A stretch of 64,000 bases of DNA from Kineosporia rhizophila (GTDB taxonomy: Bacteria; Actinomycetota; Actinomycetes; Actinomycetales; Kineosporiaceae), in assembly GCF_021277265.1 (NCBI RefSeq), contig NZ_JAJSOH010000002.1, positions 372,001 through 436,000 of the forward strand, read 5' to 3'. This document shows, piece by piece, positions 1-8,331 of the stretch. The position numbers and the translations under genes were made by a program. Below the pieces are notes generated by a model, which saw only the letters and a list, made by a program, of their open reading frames with translations, was not told the DNA's origin and did not search any database. The stretch's first letter is position 1; every line of letters starts with the position of its first letter.

Positions 1-1
1 A

Positions 2-586
2 CCCGGGTCGACCGTGGCGATCGCCCTGCCGGTGCACTGGCGCAGCGTGTCCTGGCTGCTCGCGGCCTGGGCGGTGGGGGCGCACGTGGTGGTGTTCGAC
101 GAGAACCTCGGCCCGGCCCGCACCGATCTGACGTTCGACGTGCTGGTCACCGACCGCCCGACCGCCCCGCCGGAAGGCAGCACCCAGGCCGAACTGGTCG
201 TGGTGGCGCTGCCGTCGCTGGCCACGCGCTGGACCGGCGACGTTCCCCCCGGGGCGATCGACGCGGCGGCCGAGATCAGGCTGCAGGGAGACGTGTTCAC
301 TCCCTACGCCACGGCCGGCCCCGAAGCGCCGGCGCTGACCGTGGGGGAACTGACCGTGCGCTACGGGGATCTGCTGGTGCAGGCGAACACGGCGGCGGGC
401 GAGCCGGGGATGCGCCTGCTGACCGGAGCGGGCCCCTCCCGGGCGATCGAGGCCTACCTGGCGCCGTTGGTGGCCGGGGGCTCCGTGGTGCTGCACCACG
501 ATCTGGCGAACCTGAGCAACGAGGAACGCGAACACCTGGCCGCACAGGAGCAGGTCACCGTCACCGACCTGGGGCCCTCCCTCTAG
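2..586 (+). CDS. TIGR03089 family protein (3' part, start outside window)
   Basis: The reading frame is open from base 2, so the true start lies upstream; the first in-window GTG (base 14) is internal. The visible ~194 residues (ALPVHWRSVSWLLAAWAVGA near the start, LSNEEREHLAAQEQVTVTDL at the end) match my memory of TIGR03089, a small actinobacterial family related to the N-terminal half of AMP-binding (ANL) enzymes but without a complete adenylation domain. Its biochemical role is unknown. In actinobacteria this family often sits beside LCP and polysaccharide genes, as here. It ends at a strong terminator shared with the convergent SpoIID-type gene. Confidence 0.75.
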   Translation, partial: PGSTVAIALPVHWRSVSWLLAAWAVGAHVVVFDENLGPARTDLTFDVLVTDRPTAPPEGSTQAELVVVALPSLATRWTGDVPPGAIDAAAEIRLQGDVFTPYATAGPEAPALTVGELTVRYGDLLVQANTAAGEPGMRLLTGAGPSRAIEAYLAPLVAGGSVVLHHDLANLSNEEREHLAAQEQVTVTDLGPSL

Positions 587-596
587 AACTCCAAAC

Positions 597-641
597 TGAG
601 GACGGGTCGTCCCCGACCAAGTCGGGGACGACCCGTCCTCA
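597..641. terminator. Bidirectional intrinsic terminator, 21-bp perfect stem
   Basis: Bases 597-617 are exactly complementary to 621-641 around a 3-nt loop (caa). The hairpin lies between two convergent genes (stops at 586 and 655) and has no long T-run, as is common in high-GC actinobacteria. It should end transcription in both directions. Confidence 0.9.
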
Positions 642-654
642 ATTGCTGAAGCCC

Positions 655-1950
655 TTACCCGAACACGAAGCCGGGCGAGCGCAGGCCCAGCCGGTAGCGC
701 ACGTCGGCCCCGGTGAACGTCTTGGTCACCTTCTTGCCGTCGATCTTCCCGGTGACCTTCACCCCGGCCAGCCGCGAGGCCTTGCCCCGGCCGGCCACCG
801 ACCACGAGCTCACCGAGTCGAACCCGAGCTTCTTGGCGAACACCTTCCGGGTCATCCCGACGCTCCAGTTGCGGTACGGGTTGTCGGAGGCGGCGTCCCA
901 CCGGCTGTCGTCGACCGGCTTCAGGTAGCTGATCTCGTAGTTGCCCCAGACATACTCGCGGTTCTCGGTGTAGCCACCCATCGACGAGGAGTACAGCGCC
1001 TCAATGGTGCGGCCGGAACCGTCCACGATCACCTGGTCACCGGTGGCGATCACGGCCTTGCGCCAGTTGCCGCCGTAGCGGGCGTCGACCGACTCCACGT
1101 CCCAGCCCTTGTAGACCTGGTCGGAGGTGGTCGTACTGAGCACGTAGGCCCCGGCCGAGCTGCTGTACTTCGAGCTGAGGAAGGTGCGCGCGGCCACGGT
1201 CTGGGCCTTCAGCGCCTCCAGCGGCCAGGCCACCGGCACCTCACCCAGACCCATCAGGTACTTCTGCACCGCGCTCTGCCCGTCCGAGGCAGTGATCGTC
1301 TCGGTGACCTTGATGCCGGAGTCGGACCCCACGTAGCGCGCGGTGTCGTAACGGGTGGAAAGGGCCGAGGACCCGCCGTAGGGGTAGACGTTGACCACCT
1401 TGCCGGTGTGCGCGGCCGACATGACCCCGGCGTTGGGCACGAACATCCGCCGCTTGCCGGTGTGGTCGAACAGAGCGATGCCGGGCCGGCTGTTGATCGT
1501 CTTCCGGCCGACCGTCCAGGTGGTCCCCCGGGGCTGCACCACGCTACGGACGCTGCTGGACCAGCGCACGGTGCCGGTCTCGGCCTCCAGCCGGGAGGTC
1601 TTCGCCCCCGAGGCCAGGTTCAGGACCACCGGCGCGTTCAGGTCCTTCTTCACCATCGAGGCGTCGTGGTAGTAGATCTTGAGAATGGTCTTGTAGTCGC
1701 ACCCCAGACGGGCAGCACCCTGGGCGCCGTACTGGCTCATGCCCATGCCGTGGCCCCAGCCGTGGCCGTAGATCTTGACCTCACCCTCCGGCACGGAAGC
1801 CTTACCGAGCTTGCCGCCCGAAGACGAAGGGCACTTGCCCTGGGCGCCGATCTCGGTGGGCGTGGAGGCGGCCACCGCGGCGGACGAGGTCGCCATGACG
1901 GCCAGTGCAGTTCCCAGGACGGTCAGTGTGATCGAGCGGGGACGGCGCAT
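655..1950 (-). CDS. SpoIID/LytB domain-containing secreted protein
   Basis: 431 aa from the ATG at 1950, chosen because GAGGGAG lies about 8 nt upstream and the protein then begins with a clean signal peptide (MRRPRSITLTVLGTALAVMA, cleavage near ASS-AAVAA). The longer frame upstream is R/P-rich and lacks protein character. The body carries the SpoIID/LytB pattern: YGHGWGHGMGMSQYGAQGAA near the mature N-terminus and YLMGLGEVPVAWPLEALKAQ followed by TVAARTF. In Bacillus, SpoIID is a lytic transglycosylase acting on denuded glycan; in actinobacteria the family is assumed to act in cell-wall remodelling. It lies downstream of a PGRP amidase on the same strand with a 320-bp gap, so it probably has its own promoter. 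Confidence 0.88.
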   Translation of the reverse strand: MRRPRSITLTVLGTALAVMATSSAAVAASTPTEIGAQGKCPSSSGGKLGKASVPEGEVKIYGHGWGHGMGMSQYGAQGAARLGCDYKTILKIYYHDASMVKKDLNAPVVLNLASGAKTSRLEAETGTVRWSSSVRSVVQPRGTTWTVGRKTINSRPGIALFDHTGKRRMFVPNAGVMSAAHTGKVVNVYPYGGSSALSTRYDTARYVGSDSGIKVTETITASDGQSAVQKYLMGLGEVPVAWPLEALKAQTVAARTFLSSKYSSSAGAYVLSTTTSDQVYKGWDVESVDARYGGNWRKAVIATGDQVIVDGSGRTIEALYSSSMGGYTENREYVWGNYEISYLKPVDDSRWDAASDNPYRNWSVGMTRKVFAKKLGFDSVSSWSVAGRGKASRLAGVKVTGKIDGKKVTKTFTGADVRYRLGLRSPGFVFG

Positions 1951-2270
1951 CGGGTGGGGCTCCCTCGGGTTGTGGACACAAGGGTGGCCGGGCTGATTCG
2001 TCTCAGCCGGCCACGAGGGGTCCATCGGCCGCATCCGTGCACGGGTGAGGGGTCGCCCCCGGCGCCCATCGTCCGGAGTAACCCCGAGGAGACGTAGGCA
2101 AAGTCCACGAACCAGCCGCATTCCGGCCCCCGCAGCACGCCGCCCGTCCCCTGTAGAGAGCAGTCCACCACTCTCCTGGCGCTTCTCTCGACTCCTCGGA
2201 GCTACCTTTGCCGATCTTGAGCCCAACGGAACGGGTGATGCGGAACTGTGGGTGAGCGATCTACCCACCA
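1951..2270 (-). other. 320-bp leader/intergenic region with a hairpin
   Basis: No credible gene. On the minus strand a near-perfect hairpin (1984-2014; GTGGCCGG/CTGA arms with one bulge) lies about 35 nt before the SpoIID-type start, in the presumed 5' UTR. I looked for the c-di-AMP (ydaO) riboswitch, which often precedes actinobacterial wall hydrolases, and could not find its conserved core. Confidence 0.4.
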
Positions 2271-4784
2271 TCACCGCACATACCCGAGGACATCCACCCG
2301 AACTCCGGTGTTCCCCGCGTTGTTGAACAAGGTGATGGCCCCCGCCGTACCGATCGGCACCAGCACCTGGTTGGAACGCGTGGCTCCCTTGGCCACCCTC
2401 AGAGCGGCGGCATTCGTGGCTGAGCGCCCCCAGGGGTAGGCCCCCAGCGCGGTACTGGAGGCGGGCTTGTCGGCAGTCAGGCTGATCAGCACCCCCGAGG
2501 CGGTGCTGGGTACGGCCGTCTGGCTACCGGTGACGGTCACCTTTTTCGGCGTCTGGTGCTTCAGCGTGGCGCTGGTGAGCAGGACCGGCTTTACCGCCGT
2601 GAACTGACCCGCCACCTGGCTGGTGATCACACCCCGTACGTCGAGCACCGCATTGGTGGGCGAACCGGAGTTCCTCAGCAACAGCTGACCGTTCACGACC
2701 GGGACGATCGCGAGATTGTCGATCGTCTCGCCCTTGCGGTAGTACAGCGTGGGCAGGTCGCCCGGACCGGCGGTCAGCGTTCCCGCGCCCGAGGGCCCGA
2801 TCGCCGAGACATCAACCAGAACCGCACTGACAGTGGACGAGTCAACGCCCCCGACGGTGGCCGGGAGGACGACGGTGCGGGGCTGGCTTTCGGTCAGCAG
2901 GCCTCCCTCGGCGCGGCTGTCGAAGACCCGGGTGCCCTCCACGGCCTGGACCTGGCCGGCCTCGGGCACCTCGTCGGTGTAGTAGCCGACGATGTCGGCA
3001 TCGAGCTCGGTCACCCCCTGGGCGTTCCCCACGCTGATCGAGCCGTCCGCGCCGACCCGGGTGGTGACCAGCACGGAACGGGTCACACCGGCAGGCACGG
3101 TGGCCACCGGACGGGCCGAGGGACGACCGGTCGGGTAGGCGGTCAGCGTGGTCTCGGCGGTGGCGCAGGAGGCGGTCAGGTTCAGCACCACCGAGGTGAC
3201 GCCGCTGACCGGAACTCCGGCCCGGCCGAGAACGGGGATGCGCGCGTATCCGTTCGGGCCCACCCCGATGTTCAGGCCGGCGCGGGAGTCGTACAGCCGG
3301 GCCGGGGTCACCGGCACGTAGCCGCCGGCACCGTTCGAGGGTTCGGTCATCGGCTGGGCCGCCTGCTTGGGCGGAAGCACGAGAACGGTTTTCGTCACCG
3401 GCCGAGCCTTACCGGCACTGGACGACGAGGTGAGGGTGAGCGTGTAGTTGCCGGGACGGGCCGGCGTGCCGTCGGCCAGACGCCCGTTCCAGGTGGCCCG
3501 GATCTCCTTACCAGCCGCCGCCTTCCCCGAAAGGCGCGCCACTCGTCCACCATTACAAGGAGCCGTCACGTCGAGCTGCCAGCTCTGCGCTCGCAACGCC
3601 CGTGCCGTGACGGTCAGCGCACTGCCGCGTGGTGCGGTGCTTTTCGGCGTGCTCGGGTTGACCAGCGCGGCCTGCATGAGCTTCGTCGCCTTGGAACGGA
3701 TCTCGTCCATGTACGAGTACAGGTACTTGCCCGGGCAGGCGGTGTGCCCGGTGTTCCGGTGCCCCATGATCACCGGGAAGGTCACCGACTTGCCCGAGGC
3801 ATAACGCGAGGTGCCGCCCCCGGCCGAGACCAGCGTGGCCTTCCCCTTCGGATCACGGTGGTACTGCTGCAGTTTCCAGGCGAAGACCTTGGCCACGGCA
3901 TTGACCGCAGCCGCGCTCGGGCGCGCGGTGTCGTAGTTGCCGATCATCGACACCCCGAACGTGTTCGTGTTGAAACCGCCCGCATGAGCGCCGGTCACGG
4001 CCCGCTCCAGACCTCCGCCCCGGCCTTCCCAGATCCGGCCGAACTTGTCCACGAGCACGTTGTAGCCGATGTCGCACCAGCCGCGGGACAGGTGATAGGC
4101 GTAGTCGCCGCGCAGGATCGAGGGCACCTGCGAGGCGGAGTAGCGGTTGGAACCGGCGGTGTGGTGCAGCACCCCGGCCTTGATCGTGGAAGTGAGCTCC
4201 GGGGGGCAGTTCAGCTTCGATTCGTCGGCCCCCCACTGCGCCCGGCGCAGGATGGTCGGCTCGGCCGCCTGGGCTGCACCGTAGGCACTGGTGGCGGCGA
4301 TCGCGTCGTAGGCCGACGAGCCGGGGTCGACGAGTTCGAGCTTGAGGTCGGAAGGAAGCTCTCCGGAGGCCACCTCGATCCGGGCCTGCACACCCTCACT
4401 CGGACCGACGTACAGCGGATCAGTGCCGCCTCGCACGTTCTGCTTCGCCACCGCATCGTCACCGACGTCGTTGTGCAGGGCCTGCCAGCCACCCCAGACG
4501 CCGCTCTGCAGCGTGCGCACCGAGATCCGGAGGTTCTCGGCCGTGACGTCACGCCCCGGCCAGGTCACCCCCACGGTCTGGAAGTCGTCGGTGGACAGCT
4601 GCCGGGTGAGGATCGCCGGCTTCCCGGCTGCGGACGAGATACCTCGTCCCAGATCGATCTTGACGATGGACGGCTCGACCGCCCTGGGCTCGTCGGCCGT
4701 TGCGGCGGAGCTCGCCGCCGTCAGGCCGGTGAGCAGGGGCGCGACGGTGAGGCAGGACAAGAGGAAAACGGGCGCTTTACGCAT
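2271..4784 (-). CDS. Secreted N-acetylmuramoyl-L-alanine amidase, PGRP type
   Basis: 837 aa. Residues 1-30 form a signal peptide. Residues ~175-370 are an Amidase_2/PGRP domain: ILRRAQWGADESK, VLHHTAG (H207/H208), GAHAGGFN (H267) and MGHRNTGHTACPGKYLY (H342, H347, C350) supply the zinc ligands and the catalytic region. It should cut the amide between MurNAc and the stem peptide. Residues ~385-460 look like a FlgD-type Ig fold (ATWNGRLADGTPARPGNY). The last ~350 residues are Ala/Val/Thr-rich repeats beginning PVTPARLYDSRAG, a common C-terminal module of secreted actinobacterial proteins, probably a beta-rich surface or wall-binding domain. An inverted repeat lies just upstream of the ATG. Confidence 0.92.
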   Translation of the reverse strand: MRKAPVFLLSCLTVAPLLTGLTAASSAATADEPRAVEPSIVKIDLGRGISSAAGKPAILTRQLSTDDFQTVGVTWPGRDVTAENLRISVRTLQSGVWGGWQALHNDVGDDAVAKQNVRGGTDPLYVGPSEGVQARIEVASGELPSDLKLELVDPGSSAYDAIAATSAYGAAQAAEPTILRRAQWGADESKLNCPPELTSTIKAGVLHHTAGSNRYSASQVPSILRGDYAYHLSRGWCDIGYNVLVDKFGRIWEGRGGGLERAVTGAHAGGFNTNTFGVSMIGNYDTARPSAAAVNAVAKVFAWKLQQYHRDPKGKATLVSAGGGTSRYASGKSVTFPVIMGHRNTGHTACPGKYLYSYMDEIRSKATKLMQAALVNPSTPKSTAPRGSALTVTARALRAQSWQLDVTAPCNGGRVARLSGKAAAGKEIRATWNGRLADGTPARPGNYTLTLTSSSSAGKARPVTKTVLVLPPKQAAQPMTEPSNGAGGYVPVTPARLYDSRAGLNIGVGPNGYARIPVLGRAGVPVSGVTSVVLNLTASCATAETTLTAYPTGRPSARPVATVPAGVTRSVLVTTRVGADGSISVGNAQGVTELDADIVGYYTDEVPEAGQVQAVEGTRVFDSRAEGGLLTESQPRTVVLPATVGGVDSSTVSAVLVDVSAIGPSGAGTLTAGPGDLPTLYYRKGETIDNLAIVPVVNGQLLLRNSGSPTNAVLDVRGVITSQVAGQFTAVKPVLLTSATLKHQTPKKVTVTGSQTAVPSTASGVLISLTADKPASSTALGAYPWGRSATNAAALRVAKGATRSNQVLVPIGTAGAITLFNNAGNTGVRVDVLGYVR

Positions 4785-4807
4785 GCTTGGAGTGACCCCA
4801 GACCACA

Positions 4808-4849
4808 GAAATTACGTTCAGTTCCACGCTAGATACTCAACGTAATTTC
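4808..4849. promoter_or_regulatory. Inverted repeat upstream of the amidase gene
   Basis: GAAATTACGTT (4808-4818) is repeated in perfect inverse at 4839-4849 (AACGTAATTTC) with a 20-nt spacer, 24 nt upstream of the amidase ATG. The arms are strikingly AT-rich for this genome. Two half-sites this far apart suggest a protein-binding operator or promoter-flanking element more than a terminator, but the binding factor is unknown. Confidence 0.45.
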
Positions 4850-4925
4850 ACTGGGGCGTGGCCATCCCCCGTCCGCCCGATGCCACCTGGTGATGGCAGC
4901 AACGGCGATCGGCCGGTCGGCCGAA

Positions 4926-5984
4926 TCAGCTCTTCACAGGTTTCCGCAGCACCAGCAGGAAGTAGTCCCGGCGCAGATCGGCCCGCGGGTACCGGCCCAG
5001 CACGTCCTCGAACCGGGTGTAGAAGTCCTCGTCGATCGGCGTCTCGGTGAAGGCCCGGTGCGCGATCTCGAAACCGAGCTGATCGGCGTAGAACTCGTAG
5101 TGCAGCCAGCTCAGCCGGTTCACCCAGGCGTGCCCGATCGGCCGTCGCCCGCAGGCCACGTCCCACTCCCGCACCACCGCATCGGTGAAAAGCAGGTGCG
5201 GCCAAGGGAAGTAGATGTCGCGATAGCGGTGCGAGGCCTGCGGCCCGGCGTGCAGATTGGCCCGGATCCAGGCCATTCCACCCGGTTTCAGCAGATCGTA
5301 GGTGGCCTTGAGCATCGCGTAGGGGTGGGTGACGTGTTCCCACACGGTGAAGCTGATCACCCGGTCGAAGCTGTTCGCCGGGTACGGGCTCTGCACGGCC
5401 AGGTCGGCACACTCGAAATGCACCTTCTCACCGGCCAACTGGTCCCAGGGGCGGTAGTGCGTGACATCCACCCCGTGCGCGTCGCAGTCCAGGTTGTGCG
5501 CCAGTGCCCAGACCTCGAACCCGTTGCCGCAGCCGATCTCCAGTGTGCGCTGCCCGGTCAGGCCGACCATGTCGTGCACCCAGCGCACCCGTCGCTTCGC
5601 CGACTCGGCCAGCGCGGTGTCGCTGTACGAGGGCGGGCTGGGCACCAGCCGCCGGTCCTTGTACTCCTCGTTCAGCTGCTCCAGCAGAGCGATGTCGTAG
5701 ACCTGCCCGCCGCCCTCACCCGTCTCGTACAGGCTGCGCACCTTGTGGCCGGATCCGGTGATGCCCTGAGGTAGTTGCCATTCCAGGCTCTCGGGCAAAC
5801 TGGGGACGTTTGCCAGCCCAGTCGGTCGGCGCACCATCGGGCTGGGGTCGGCTTTCAGGACACGGGAGACCGGTCTGCGGCCCAGCACCAGGTCGCGGGT
5901 GGCGAGGGCGGCGCGGATCGCCGCCTCGTCCCGCGGCTCGGGCAGGCGCTTCAACGTGTTGAGAACGCTACGGCGCAGGTTCAT
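4926..5984 (-). CDS. Class I SAM-dependent methyltransferase
   Basis: 352 aa from the ATG at 5984, which overlaps the wecB stop as ATGA (translational coupling). SAM-binding motif I is TLEIGCGNGFE (~147-157), followed by an acidic strand (GVDVTHY) and FDRVISFTVWEHVTHPYAML plus LLKPGGMAWIRA typical of Methyltransf_11/23 folds. As last gene of a four-gene minus-strand operon with wecB and two glycosyltransferases, it most likely methylates a sugar or lipid-linked intermediate of the surface polymer. The acceptor cannot be read from sequence. Confidence 0.82.
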   Translation of the reverse strand: MNLRRSVLNTLKRLPEPRDEAAIRAALATRDLVLGRRPVSRVLKADPSPMVRRPTGLANVPSLPESLEWQLPQGITGSGHKVRSLYETGEGGGQVYDIALLEQLNEEYKDRRLVPSPPSYSDTALAESAKRRVRWVHDMVGLTGQRTLEIGCGNGFEVWALAHNLDCDAHGVDVTHYRPWDQLAGEKVHFECADLAVQSPYPANSFDRVISFTVWEHVTHPYAMLKATYDLLKPGGMAWIRANLHAGPQASHRYRDIYFPWPHLLFTDAVVREWDVACGRRPIGHAWVNRLSWLHYEFYADQLGFEIAHRAFTETPIDEDFYTRFEDVLGRYPRADLRRDYFLLVLRKPVKS

Positions 5985-7072
5985 CGGGCCGCCAGCCAGT
6001 CGAGGATCACCTGGGCAATGCGTGGGCCGGCCGCGCCGTCCCACAGCGGGGGCCGCTGCTCCGGCGGTGCCGGTCGCGGCCGGGCCGGCTCTGCGAGCAC
6101 CTCGTCCAGGGCCGTCAGCACCCCGTCGACACCCACCAGGCGGTTGGTGCCGTGCGTGATGGTCACCGGGCGTTCGGTGTTGGGCCGCATGGTCAGGCAG
6201 GGCACGCCGAGCACGCTGGTCTCCTCCTGCACTCCCCCGGAGTCGGTCAGCACCGCGGCCGCCCCGCGCACCAGGCCCAGAAAACCGGTATAGGGCAACG
6301 AATCGAGCAACCGAACACCTGAGGACGAGTCCAGGCCCGCCTTCTGCAGTCCGGCCCGCCCGCGCGGGTGCAGCGGGATCACCAGCGGCATCCGCTCGGC
6401 CGCCTTGTGCAGCACGGAGACCAGTTCGCCGGCTGCCTCCGGCTCGTCCACGTTCGCGGGCCGGTGCAGGGTGGCCACCAGATAGCTCTCCGGCAGACCG
6501 AACTCGGCCCGGGCGGCGGCCGGGTCGAACCGGTCGAGGTGTCTGAGCAGGGTGTCGATCATCGGGTTGCCCACAAAATGGATCCGCCCGGCCGGTACCC
6601 CTTCCCGGGCCAGGTGCCCCACCGCGTCGGCGCTGGTGACCAGCAGCAGGTCGGAGAGCTGGTCGGTGACCCGGCGGTTCACCTCTTCCGGCATGCTCAG
6701 GTCGAAGCTGCGCAGCCCGGCCTCCACGTGCGCCACCGGGATCTGCAGCTTGGCCGCGACCAGGGCGGCGGCGAGGGTGGAGTTGATGTCGCCGTAGACC
6801 ACCACCAGGTCGGGCCGTCGCTCGGTGAAGACCTGCTCCAGGCCGATCATCACCGCGGCGGTCTGCTGGGCGTGGCTGCCGGAGCCCGCGCCCAGGTTCA
6901 GGTCCGGCTCGGGCAGGTCGAGCTCGTCGAAGAAGACCCGGCTGAGCCGATCGTCGTAGTGCTGGCCGGTGTGCACGAGCACCTGCTCGGCCCGGCCGCG
7001 CAACGCCGCCAGAACCGGCGCCGCCTTGGGGAAGTTGGGCCGTGCGCCGGTGACGTGGACGATCCGGCTCAT
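5981..7072 (-). CDS. wecB: UDP-N-acetylglucosamine 2-epimerase, non-hydrolysing
   Basis: 363 aa, normal for WecB/MnaA. Converts UDP-GlcNAc to UDP-ManNAc. Family landmarks: VTGARPNFPK (7-16), VLVHTGQHYDD (31-41), VYGDINSTLA (92-101), HVEAGLRS (115-122), PEEVNRR (128-134), TLHRPANVDE and DSGGVQEE. Start and stop both overlap neighbours by 4 nt (ATGA), placing it tightly in an operon with two glycosyltransferases upstream and a methyltransferase downstream. With WecC at 11.9 kb it gives the two-step route to UDP-ManNAcA. Confidence 0.93.
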   Translation of the reverse strand: MSRIVHVTGARPNFPKAAPVLAALRGRAEQVLVHTGQHYDDRLSRVFFDELDLPEPDLNLGAGSGSHAQQTAAVMIGLEQVFTERRPDLVVVYGDINSTLAAALVAAKLQIPVAHVEAGLRSFDLSMPEEVNRRVTDQLSDLLLVTSADAVGHLAREGVPAGRIHFVGNPMIDTLLRHLDRFDPAAARAEFGLPESYLVATLHRPANVDEPEAAGELVSVLHKAAERMPLVIPLHPRGRAGLQKAGLDSSSGVRLLDSLPYTGFLGLVRGAAAVLTDSGGVQEETSVLGVPCLTMRPNTERPVTITHGTNRLVGVDGVLTALDEVLAEPARPRPAPPEQRPPLWDGAAGPRIAQVILDWLAAR

Positions 7073-8331
7073 CGGGCCGCCCCCGGCGGGATCCCGGCCG
7101 CGATCCCGGCCACCACCTCGGTCTGGACCGAGAGTTCGGCGGCCGGGGCGGTTTCCGGAACCACCCCGGTATCGGCCCAGGAGCGCATGTCGGCGGCGAA
7201 CCGTTCGCTGATCAGCGTGCGGTCGATCCGGCGGCCGGCCGCCGCCGCAGCCCGGTCCAGCGCGGCCAGATCAGCGTCCAGGCAACGGAAGACGGCATCG
7301 GTCAGCGCCTCCACCCCGTCGGGCGGATACACCAGGGCCGCCCCGCCGTCGACCACCGGCAGCGAGCCCGAGTTCGACGGGAGCAGCACCGGACGGCCGA
7401 AACTCAGGGCCAGGGCGAGCACTCCGGAGTTCAGCGAGCGCCGGTAGGGCAAGGCGACCAGGTCGGCCGCGCGCATCAGCACCTGGATGTCCGTGTCCGG
7501 CACCTGGGCCGGGAGCAGCCGCACGGCCGGATGGGCGGCCGCCGCCGTCACGAACTCCTTGGTCTCGGGTGCCTCGTCGGGCCGGCCCGCCACGATCAGC
7601 ACGACCTCACCAGGCCGCGCCCGGGAGACCCGGTCCACCGCCTCGAGCAGGTCGGCAATGCCTTTGTAGGGCTTGACCGCACCGGTCAGCAGCAGGGCCA
7701 CCGCCGCGTCGGGGATACGCAGGCGGCGCCGCGCCTCCACCCGGCTGATCCAGTCCGGATACACCCCCTGATAGCCGGGATGATCGCACTGGTAGAGCTT
7801 CTCGCGGGGCAGGGCGAACCAGTCCTCCACCGCCTCGACCGTGCGTGAACTCATCACGTGCACCAGGTCGGCCCGCTGCACCACCTGCTCGCGCAGCCGC
7901 ACCTCCTGGGCCTCGAACCGGGCGTCGTGCGGCAGCACGTTGTGCACCGTCCAGACCAGCTTCGCGCCCCGGGCGAGGAGCTTGTCGAGCATCTCGCCGT
8001 GCCGGCCCACCGCCTCGTCGGCCGTCCGGTCGTCGGCGGCCCGGGCCAGCACCTGGTTCAGCCAGTGCAGGTGCACCACCAGCGGCACGTCACCCGGCCA
8101 GTTGCGGGTGGTGGTGAGCAGGTCGGCGGCCCGGAAAGTGGGCGCGGCGACCAGGTTCTGCGCGCCGAACCGGCTGTAGAGCACGCTCTGGAACGGGTTG
8201 CCGGTGTAGTACGGGGTGAACGGCCAGACCACCGGCTCGGGGCCCTCGACCGGCATCCGGGCCAGGGCCGAGAACGTCTCGGCGGCCCAGCCCTCGGTGC
8301 TCTGGTCGCGCCCGGGCATCGAGATCAGCAT
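7069..8331 (-). CDS. Glycosyltransferase, GT-B fold (GT4-like)
   Basis: 420 aa from the ATG at 8331 (MLISMPGRDQ), which overlaps the upstream stop by one base (TGATG); the longer open frame upstream is the shadow of the preceding gene. Features: VVHLHWLNQVL and LVWTVHNVLPHD in the N-terminal domain; LLTGAVKPYKGIADLLEA and LNSGVLALALSFGRPVLLPS in the C-terminal nucleotide-sugar domain. No signal or membrane segment, so a cytosolic enzyme acting at the membrane face. Likely one step in assembling the surface glycan; donor and linkage unknown. Confidence 0.85.
   Translation of the reverse strand: MLISMPGRDQSTEGWAAETFSALARMPVEGPEPVVWPFTPYYTGNPFQSVLYSRFGAQNLVAAPTFRAADLLTTTRNWPGDVPLVVHLHWLNQVLARAADDRTADEAVGRHGEMLDKLLARGAKLVWTVHNVLPHDARFEAQEVRLREQVVQRADLVHVMSSRTVEAVEDWFALPREKLYQCDHPGYQGVYPDWISRVEARRRLRIPDAAVALLLTGAVKPYKGIADLLEAVDRVSRARPGEVVLIVAGRPDEAPETKEFVTAAAAHPAVRLLPAQVPDTDIQVLMRAADLVALPYRRSLNSGVLALALSFGRPVLLPSNSGSLPVVDGGAALVYPPDGVEALTDAVFRCLDADLAALDRAAAAAGRRIDRTLISERFAADMRSWADTGVVPETAPAAELSVQTEVVAGIAAGIPPGAAR

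Noticed and set aside
1951..2270. c-di-AMP (ydaO) riboswitch before the SpoIID-type gene
   Set aside because: Context is right, but the conserved core sequences were not found by eye; only a simple hairpin is present.
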